From NCBI GenBank assembly GCA_036873135.1, contig JAPTYO010000008.1, positions 22,607,001-22,671,000 on the forward strand: 64,000 nucleotides of DNA, in the 5' to 3' direction. This DNA comes from Clarkia xantiana subsp. parviflora. Taxonomy: Eukaryota > Streptophyta > Magnoliopsida > Myrtales > Onagraceae. Below are positions 55,096 to 64,000 of the stretch, piece by piece (the stretch's first letter is position 1; each line of letters starts with the position of its first letter). The notes beneath the pieces were generated by a model. It was not told where the DNA came from, ran no database searches, and was given only the letters and a program-made list of their open reading frames with translations. Made by a program: the position numbers and the translations under genes.

Positions 55096-58000
55096 GATTT
55101 TAAATTTCAATTTTTTTTACTTCACCACGTGTAGTTTTTATCAAGCATAAATGTTTTTTTTTTCATTAATGGACAATTTTTATATAAAACATTTTTAAAA
55201 CTAGTCATTTATCCGCATGCTATGCTAGATTTTACTTAGGTGAAAGTTTACGTTATAATGTTATTTACTCGTACTTTTGCCAAAAATTCATTTTTAAATT
55301 AATATATAATATGAACATCATATGCATCCTATTCTTTATTATTCAGTTACGGTATTGTACATATTACAAATATATAATATTATATGTTATTCTAAACGTT
55401 TTCACTATTTTCATATGAAAAATAAATTTTTATAGATTAGAGTACCGTAAAAGTAACGACTCTGTAACTGCAATATTAAATTATAATAATAACAAAAAGT
55501 AAACAAATATACTTATAATATTAAAGTTTAATGATGTAACAACTTGATCACACACATCATTCTCATTAATTCTAATGTATTTTAAAATTTAGAACTTTAT
55601 ATTGTGAAATATCAGCAATTTGAACTTATTTCTAAAGTAGATTTTATAATTAATCTTAAAAGTACTTGTTTTGACAGGTTACATTTTTTATTACAATTAA
55701 GCAAAATTGTATTACTTTAGGTTATGTAGTTCTGTTAATTAAGGCGGATACATAAGTACTTTCCTCACTAATGAGATGATTTTTCTTTTTCATCAATGAG
55801 AATTCCATTTATACTTAATTTGCAATTCTCATTCACCTCCGACCCATCCCGTGCGAGCCGTGGGGTAACAACTATTTTATTGATCAATTAAAACGAATTT
55901 ATTTAGTTTTCTCTCCATATAAACAAAGTTGTATATATATATAGTAAAAAATAATATTAACATAATGATCTCAAGATTGTCAGTTGTCAAGATTAGGAAG
56001 TTCACAAGTCAATGTTGGTAACCCGACAAGTAAGAGTTATCAATTGGCTAAATTTTGGAACCGACAGTTATCGGTTATTTCTTCATTTAGACTATTAACC
56101 CGGAAATACTAAATAAATATAAGGATTAAATATTTATAGTGCCATAAAAAGAACATATGTTAATATTTTTGGGCTTCTACACAAAAAAAATTATTTTTGG
56201 GCGGTCTAAAAGGATGGAGTCGCGCCGTAGGCTCTTGTTTAGGAACACGTGCCAGCATCCAGCAGGCAAGGGAGGGTGGCCCCCACGCGCTTTTGAATTC
56301 GCGTTGAATAACTTCCTTTTAGTCGTATTTACCAATGAACCCTTCAGAATGCAGCCACGTGGCCTTTGGTTCTGTTACGAACTTGCGATGCAGATTAATC
56401 CCATTGTTTAGACTAATTTAAAAAAAAAAAAAAAAAATTATTTAAGTGTCTTTTGGTGGTATATATTTAGTCAGTTTTAATTTTTGGTGTCATACGTATT
56501 ATTTTGTATATTTTTTGTGTCATATTTTTATATTTTGTACGCTTTCGGTACATTTGTTAGTCAACGGTTAAATTTGACGGCTAAATACTTTTATTTTGTT
56601 CAATTTAGTCTCTAATTTTTTTTCGGCAACCGCCTAAAATAGTCTGGTCACCGCACAAGGCCGCCGGAACCCGAAGTGATCATGCAAAAGTTTGACAGCA
56701 AACTAGGTTAATACGTATTAGGGTACGACTTGTGTTTGTCTGAGGTCGCGATGTACAACATATGACGTTTTTTAGTTATATATATATGTATAAATGGTTT
56801 TTTGGTGCCATATATATTAGATTATTCAAAATGACATTGTCATACATATATATCCACATATATTGCACATAAGAACTAAAATCTAAATGCATGCTAACTA
56901 TATATTCCAAAATGTAACAAACTCCAAATGGTCTGTCATACATATACATATATCTCCACATAAGAACTAAAATCTAAATGCATAGCTATATATTTCAAAA
57001 TGCAACAATCTTTAAATTGCCATCAGTCCTAATCCAAATAAACGCATTTCATGATCAACCATATAAAACATAAACATAATCAGTTCGTTTTAACTAAATC
57101 AATTAAGTTAACCTATAATCTAAATTTCCTAATATACTAACTAACCTTACGGAACTAGAAAATGTTGCTTTTCGATTGTCAATAGAATGTTTACTGAGCT
57201 GACTTGCTAAAAATGTTGCACCTCGACTCTGATAATACAAAGATAAAATACACAAGTCAAATTATATTCATAAAATCTGAAAAAATGTATAGCAATGCTA
57301 CTGACCCGATAGGCAACACTTGAAGATGAAGTATCACAACCACTTAAATTTCTTGGTTCACGATAACAATACTTCGTTGGAGAAAGATGGGAGATTATAA
57401 ATAAAAAAAAAATAGTAACAGAAACACCAAAATAGTTAGCGAGGCAAATAATTCAAAATAGGATAACATAAGCCAACCTCACTTATATTTTGATTTGGTG
57501 GTGCACCAAAACCAATATTCTCCTGAACCTACAAAAATATTTGCAAAAAATAGTATTTTTTTTATTTTTAAATCAACATAATAATTTCATATAATATCTC
57601 TTGATAAAAAAATTACATAGTTTTGATTTGTTGAACCTAGAACACATCCAAATGTGTTTACAGTGGTATTGAATTGTAGATATATACATAAATGAACACA
57701 CTTTTAGCAAAAAAAAAAGTTTATTTTTTTAAAACAAAAATTATAACAATTAGGCAAATTTTACTTGTTGAAAACCGTTCATATGAGTGTCTTGATTTTT
57801 AGAAGACACCATGAACCTCTGAAATGTATTGAATCCACCCATACTTGCTTGCAAATGTGTCATCTTCTCTTACATTTTTTGTAGGACTTCATCTCGCTTA
57901 AGCATTTTCTCTTCCATTCCATCCATTTGATGTTAAAATACTAATATTGGATACAACTATTTTTATAAAATACAATTTAAATAATAAATAGAGAAAAATA

Positions 58001-60047
58001 AAATAAAACTACAATATATAATATGTAACTGATATATTTTCTAGCGAATATAATCATATCATAGTTTTATAAAAAAAAATAAAAAAAACTATTTTGTTTT
58101 TGGATTTGGAATTCGAGAAACAGTAATATATGTTATTACATTTAGAATAAAAATAATATGTTTATGATATTCATTTATATGTTTATTATTATAGATTTTT
58201 TTTTTCTATTACACTCATTCTCATTCTCTTACAATTTCAGTTTCATTCACGTGTTAGTTACCTTGCATCCTAACGATAGGAAGTTTCAATTGCAGCCTAC
58301 GAAATTATTTAGAAAAGTGCACTAAAATATGGTGTAAAATAAATAAATTAAATACATACATAAATTTTTTTGTTAAAAACAATAAGAATGTGTATATATA
58401 TATATATATTCAAATATTAGAAAATTTTGTTAATCCCCCCCCCCCCTCCTCAATAACAACGAAATAGAAAACTACCCAAATTTTATCCAATTGAGTTTTA
58501 GAAAAATAAAAAAAAAAAAAAAAAAAACCTAAACCAAAAATTTTAAAACTCTGTTGTGTTAGTTGAACGATTGGTCAGGTTAACCCTAGATGATAAAACA
58601 GTTAAACAATTTTATCCTCTAAGGTTAGCCCGTCCAAACCGTTCTCAAAACTCAATAGGTTTTTAGAAAAAAAATCATAAAAGTATATAAAATCTTTAAA
58701 TAAAAAATAAACCCTAAAAAGAGAAAAAAAAAAAAAAAAAGAAGAAAATATTGTGCCGAGTTGTGATTTCCACTTTTTCGCAAAATCAGGTATTTTTCTA
58801 TTAGGAGGCAAATTAATTTTTTTTTTTTCCAAATATTAACCATTCGTCTATAATGTTGACAATTAATCAAAATATTAACCATTCGTCTATAATGTTGACC
58901 ATTCGTAAAAAAATCATTTAGATCATACATTAAAACTAATCACATGACATCGTATTTTTGAATATGTAGACCTTAAAATAGTTCAAAATTTCTACATTTA
59001 ATCTCAAGAGGGATATAATTTTTTGTTCGTTACATAGCAATATTAATTAGTAAACCACTCAAAATCTAAAATAAAATTGACTTATGCTTCATATTTTACT
59101 ATTATAATAATATTATCTTTGGATTTGGATAAATACTAATATATATTAATATATTGAATATAAAATAAAAATATATTATAATTATAATTATAATTATAAT
59201 TATAATTATAATTATAATTTATATGTGTATTGTTATAATTATTATTTGCTTTTCCATCACTCTAATTCAATTTCGATTTCCGTCTCATTTACATGTTTGT
59301 CACTGTGAATTTGCAATGGCACCCTAACAAACTTATTTATAAAATTTCACTAAAATATGGAGCAAAATAAATACAAATAAACACATATGTCAAAATTATT
59401 GACATTAGATACACATATTGTCATATTTGACAATTCTTACGAAATACTATTTAAATAATGTATAAAATATAAAATTACAATATATAAGGCGTGGTTGATA
59501 TATCTTTTAGTGAATATAATGAGTATATAAATATATTTAGTTTTATAAATTTATAAAAATAGGAATATAAAAAGATGGAGAGAATACATATATATAGGTT
59601 TCTCCTTAATAGAGTTAAAACATAATTTTTTTGTATCACTTAGTTATAAAAAAAAAACTATTTTATTGGTTTTTTTAACTTACAATCACTAAATTATATT
59701 GCCAAGCAAATATAAAAAACTCTAGAATTGCATTTAGGTCTCTCATTGGTTCACATAAGTGGATTTTCCTAATGTTTTATACTCGGGAGCGCTTAAATTG
59801 GTGTTTTTGCTCACGGTTCCTCTAGCAATTGACTTCATTTTTTTTTTTAAGAATTTAGGTTTGAAATTTTATATAATAATGCATTGTATAATCTCAGTTT
59901 TTTTTGTTTTTTTAAAAAAAAATTAAGACTCTAATCTTGTACTATTCTCGGACCATTCTCTTGTATCGTCCTAGGAGTCGATTTGATCATGCATTTGTAA
60001 CATTCACACGATCATAATGCGTGCGTGCTTAGCGCGGACTGGTGTCT
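55096..60047. other. AT-rich spacer with local duplications
   Basis: No gene recognised in about 5 kb. It holds a Helitron-like piece (55201-55946), a tandem duplication of about 95 bp (56837-57015) with AAGAACTAAAATCTAAATGC, a diverged direct repeat of about 300 bp (58080-58380 and 59100-59400), (ATTATA)n at 59174-59219, a C-run near 58435-58447 and several poly-A runs. A plus-strand ORF of 84 codons at 56157 shows no known motif. Confidence 0.5.
55201..55946 (-). mobile_element. Possible Helitron-like fragment
   Basis: Read on the minus strand, the end at 55201 is GCATGCGGATAAATGACTAG, similar to degenerate Helitron 3' ends, and the other end is an ACTATATATATATACAACTT stretch like Helitron 5' ends. 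The hairpin is weak. Another Helitron-like 3' motif (CCCGTGCG...GGGGTAACAACTA) lies on the plus strand at about 55848-55872. Confidence 0.35.
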
Positions 60048-60477
60048 TGATGTGGGCAAAGTCGGATTTGGGCGTGCGAATACACTTTTTCATGTGGAAA
60101 CGGCGATCTGAGCAAGACCTATAGTAAACTATGGGGTTTAATATATTTTGGCCAAATTCTCTTGTTTAGAGGGTTAAAATTGCATTTTTATGTTTCTTCG
60201 GGTCTTTTTCGCAATTTTCAGTTTTAGTTTGATTTGGTTGTTAATTTCAAAATTTTCTTAAGGTTTAGGGTTTTTGTTTTCATTATTTAAGTCTCTCTTA
60301 GCCGTCATTTGTATTCAGTTTATTAATATATGAAAAAATTGAGGTTTTCCTCTACCCTGCGTCAATTCTTCGGTATTCTACTGAATCAACGAATTTTTGC
60401 GCCTCTATCCAACAAATTCTCGGCATTCCTTTGAATCAACGAGTTTTTGATACATCTATCCCCATCACGCTGCATCA
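60048..60477 (+). repeat. Solo LTR of the element E family (430 bp)
   Basis: TGATGTGGGCAAAG to CACGCTGCATCA, similar along its length to the LTRs of E. A perfect 5-bp duplication TGTCT flanks it (60043-60047, 60478-60482). No interior is present, so it arose by LTR-LTR recombination. It lies about 1.9 kb upstream of the potassium channel gene's start codon. Confidence 0.88.
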
Positions 60478-60516
60478 TGTCTAGTATATATCTATAGTGA
60501 ATATAAAAATAAAAAA

Positions 60517-61726
60517 TCTATATATATTAAAATTTTATACCGAACTCTAAATTTAAGCCAAACTTTCTCATTCACTTTAAAAAAACTGTAACACTTGCTT
60601 AAACAAAAGGAAGACAAAAATTCAACATCCAAAAATACATAGATTTTGAAGAAAAAAATGATGGTATATTAATAAGTAATTTAATAATACATATTAGTTA
60701 ATGTAATTAATCTATAAATATTTTCTTCTTTATATTTTTTTAATAAAATAAAACTCAAATATTCTTTATTATGATTTACTTTTTCAAAGAAGAAAAGTAT
60801 TCATTAAAAAATATTTATTCTAAAAACATTATATAAATTAATTAAAATCATATTATTAAAAAATGAAAGTTAATTTAATAAATTTAATCTTATAATTCTG
60901 ACATGTAATATATGACTGCATTCATTTTATTCTATTATTTATATATTACTTGTTGAGATATATTTTTTCAAATTTATAATTATTATATATCTTTTAGTTA
61001 AGACAAGTAATATATAATTATTTTTCCGTAATACATTTAAAGAAAAAATCAAATGTGAATTATTTTTTAAAGAACCGTTGTACCTTTTAGATTTGTCCAC
61101 TCTGTTAATTTTAGTTTAATTATCTATTTAAATATTATTATAAATGTTTATTATTTATTAGAAAATTTTGAATATTTTCCTGTTTTTTTTACCATAAATA
61201 GATACAATCCATTATTGATGCAATTACATATTAAATAATAGTGTTTCACTTAAATAAGAAATTATATTTAACATATTGCCTCAAATAACAATTTAATTTT
61301 AATTATCAATTAAATATAAAAATTACTATCAAAGTTGTGTAACAATATACAAAATAAAATCTATTAGATACTGCAAATATATTAATATAAATATTTAGTA
61401 GTAAGAATTTATTTATTTTAATATTTTGATAGTTTGAATGGATATGACTCAAAAATCATAATACTATATGCGTAATTTTATTAACCAACAAATAGAATAT
61501 ATGTTCAAATACGTTGCATACAATATTTGATTAAGATAGAATTATATAAGTTAAAGGAGTATATATATACACTTAAATATACTTAGCAGTGTTTTGTTTG
61601 CCTTGAATAAATTATTTCAAATACTCTAGATTGCAAAAATTAATTATCAAAATCAAGTATGGAATTTTGGTAACATTTCAAAAAAATATTAACAAATTAT
61701 TTACCGCACAACATACGGGCAACTAG
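60517..61726 (+). mobile_element. Possible Helitron-like element (1.2 kb)
   Basis: The right end has a small hairpin (CCG...CGG) and GCAACTAG ending at 61726 before T; the left end is TCTATATATATTAAAATTTT after A. No Rep/helicase coding. Extremely AT-rich interior. Confidence 0.42.
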
Positions 61727-62400
61727 TATGTATATATCTTTTTATGAAAATCGTTAGTTCTTGCAAATATATATTTATATTTCTAAAATCCCCAACCAAA
61801 TTTGGCAAAAAAAAATTTCATTGACCAAAGTCACCAAACGTGGACCCCCTTGATATATATATATTATTATTAACTAAAAGTGATTATAAATATAATATAA
61901 TAATATATAATAAGTAGGATATTTAATTATTCTGGCCTAATCCTTGTTTTGTTCGCCATTATTACGAAACTCACCTCATTCTTTTTTCAATTTTCTTGTC
62001 CCAGTTTATACACGGTTAGATCTTGACACATATCTTGAGTGTAATATTAAATCTATCTAAGAATAAATGTCAAAATTATAACAGTAATATCTAGAATACA
62101 AGAATGAAGCATGATATCTGAATCCATAAACACAACCACACCTCTAGCCAAAAACAGTATTTATCTAATCTAAATATAATAAAAAGGAAAAAGAAGCAGA
62201 ATATCACAACGACACGAAAATAAGTAACTTCGAATAAAAATAATTATTATTTGTTTCCATCTCTCTACCTATATATGTATCTATCTAGAGAATGCCTTAT
62301 TTTATAGAAGCAGAGATCGTCACTGGTTTTCCGCTTGCAGCTCAAGAAAGGGAGCAGTTCTTCTGTTCTGTTGTGCATCATTCTGCAAACAATAATAAAT
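61727..62400 (+). promoter_or_regulatory. Upstream region of the AKT1-like gene
   Basis: A TATATAT motif at 62270-62276 lies about 125 bases before the start codon and is the likely TATA box. An ATG at 62292 is out of frame with the channel and opens a 142-codon frame across exon 1; if transcription starts near 62300 it would not be included. No other promoter element is claimed. Confidence 0.45.
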
Positions 62401-63967
62401 ATGGCGGATTTGCGAAATCGTGGAGGCGGCGCCATGCTGTTCGGCGTGTCAATGTGCGGCCAATTAGACGAGTCCTCCTTCCACGACGTATCCAGGGACG
62501 GCAGCAGCTACAGCCTCTCCACCGGAGTTCTGCCGCCTCTTGGCGCCCGGAGCAACCGTCGGGTCCACCTCCGCCGCTTCATCGTCTCACCGTACAACCG
62601 CTATTACAGGTCCGTCGGTCATTCGTTCACCTTCTTTTCTACTATACAGTAGTCGGCAGCTATCTTTTTCCGGCCACCCACCGCTTCTCCGCCGCCGTAA
62701 AACCGATAGCAGTCTGTTAATTTCTTTCTGTTTCTTGATACAACCGATGGGCAACTACCCACGTCGCTGTTAAAATTCGTCCTTTTTGGTTTATGTTCTT
62801 TTTAAGAACAATAAACAACCGAGTCTTTCTATGCAAATATTTTTTAATTATTAAACAAGAAAAGCTAAAGTTTTTATGTTTCTTGTACGCTGTCATTGTT
62901 GTATTCGTCAAGTTCCGTTCTTTCCCTTTTTTGCTTTCTGGGTAGCGGTCTGATTAAGAAGTTCACACTGCATTACTGGAAACTGCTCTGAATAAATTAG
63001 ATTCTGTGGACGTGTGAAATACATAAATGTCAATTTCAAGTTTGAATTGTTCTGCTAAAGTCAAAGGAAGCCTTTGGCCAAAAAAAAAAAAAGTCAAAGG
63101 AAGCCAAATCCTAATTGGTTTCTATATTTCAGAAATAAATCTACTTTTTGACTCGTGCCCAGAAATCAAGAACAGTTGTTTATTTGTGAAGCATGTTCTT
63201 GATTAATAGAATATATTTTTTTAATTTAAGAAAAATCATCTTTAAATTTCTTAGTTGCCTACTCAAAGCTCAAGAACTATCTGGAAACTATTTGCATATT
63301 TCTAACAAATTTTTTTTTTTTGGTAAACTAACAAATTTCTTACTAGTAAGATGTTATGGAGAACATTACCGGATATGTCATGTTTTTTTAACTTATGCTT
63401 TTGCGTTTTCTGGAAAATGAGCAGAAAATTATCAATTTTTCTTCAGGATATGGGAAGGTGGACTTGTGGTTCTAGTCCTCTATTCAGCATGGGTATCGCC
63501 ATTCGAGTTCGGTTTCCTCAGGAAACCCATTCGAGGGCTGTCGATAGCCGACAACGTTGTCAACGCCTTCTTCGCGATAGACATTATTCTAACGTTCTTC
63601 GTGGCTTACCTCGACAAAACTACTTACCTACTAGTCGATAAGCATAGATGGATCGCGAAAAAGTACCTTACCACATGGTTCGTGTTTGATTTCATCTCCA
63701 CCATCCCTTCCGAGCTTGCACCGAAGATTTCCCCTTCGGTGCTCGGATCTTCTTATGGCCTTTACACTATGCTTCGCCTTTGGCGACTTCGAAGAGTCAG
63801 CGCTATGTTCTCGAGGTACTAATCAGCTTCGCCTTAACATGTCGAATTATTTTTGGGCTATTGTGGTTTAGCGTTTGTTGAATCATATGATCATATACTA
63901 CTTACTCAGGTTGGAGAAGGATCGGAGTTTCAATTACTTCTGGGTTCGTTGCGCAAAACTTATTTGC
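62401..63967 (+). CDS. AKT1: AKT1-like Shaker inward-rectifier K+ channel, first three exons (partial at window edge)
   Basis: Exons 62401-62609, 63447-63815 and 63910-63967 join in frame through GT...AG introns of 837 and 94 bp; both junctions complete an AGG arginine codon. The 212 residues read MADLRNRGGG..., then the N-terminal cap LGARSNRRVHLRRFIVSPYN, S1 (about 74-94, LVVLVLYSAWVSPFEFGFL), S2 (about 103-125, VVNAFFAIDIILTFFVAYLD), S3 (about 144-160, WFVFDFISTIPSE) and the voltage sensor S4 (about 173-193, MLRLWRLRRV with R180, R183, R185, R186), then the S4-S5 linker and start of S5. Plant Shaker channels of this type sit in the plasma membrane as tetramers and import K+ in roots or pollen. 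Pore, cyclic-nucleotide-binding and ankyrin regions lie beyond the window. AKT1 versus AKT5/SPIK cannot be decided. Confidence 0.9.
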
Positions 63968-64000
63968 GTAAGTATATCCGACCCGATGTAGACTCGATGT

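Noticed and set aside
55848..55872. Second Helitron-like 3' end on the plus strand
   Set aside because: The hairpin arms do not pair well and the end reads CTAT rather than CTAG; noted only inside the neighbouring entry.
62292..62720. ATG and 142-codon ORF overlapping exon 1 of the channel gene
   Set aside because: Out of frame with the clear AKT1-type protein and probably upstream of the transcription start; no known motif.

Overview
This is nuclear DNA of a flowering plant, probably a eudicot; the species cannot be named from the sequence. The evidence is a spliced AKT1-type Shaker potassium channel gene entering at the right edge, several nested Ty3/gypsy retrotransposons of the Tat lineage (two RNase H domains, a TGGCGCC-type primer binding site), hAT-like and Mutator-like non-autonomous elements, Helitron ends and long AT-rich spacers. 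There are no rRNA or tRNA genes, CRISPR arrays or bacterial features.

Layout. 1-2848: decayed gag-pol and 5' LTR of a minus-strand Tat-lineage element (G), cut by the left edge. 3254-11093: a complete but broken minus-strand Tat element (A), inserted at the very end of a small hAT-like element. 11539-23224: a second hAT-like element interrupted by an 11.2-kb minus-strand LTR element (B) with no recognisable gag-pol, many tandem repeats, an embedded foreign LTR (F) and a remnant of an opposite-strand accessory ORF. 23315-25301: a Helitron-like element. 25302-31038: AT-rich spacer with a Mutator-like foldback element, two inverted hAT-like copies and a small foldback. 31039-44065: a short LTR element (E) whose right LTR was split by the 10.8-kb minus-strand Tat element C and by a 918-bp hAT-like element. 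44602-55090: plus-strand Tat element D, same family as C. 55091-62400: AT-rich spacer with Helitron-like sequences, local duplications and a solo LTR of family E. 62401-63967 and beyond: the first three coding exons of the potassium channel gene.

How the parts work together. A, C and D each once encoded a Gag-protease-RT-RNase H-second RNase H-integrase polyprotein, and all are now broken by stops and frameshifts. C and D also carry, between pol and the 3' LTR, an opposite-strand gene with its own TATA box plus telo-box, a tiny first exon, splice-site-like boundaries and a coiled-coil 3' part. A lacks this cassette with a clean breakpoint, and B keeps a related remnant although it has lost gag-pol. 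This antisense accessory gene is the most interesting system in the window. Extra antisense ORFs are known from plant Ty3/gypsy elements, so the class is not new, but the promoter, intron structure and presence/absence pattern here deserve study. The only ordinary host gene seen is the potassium channel.
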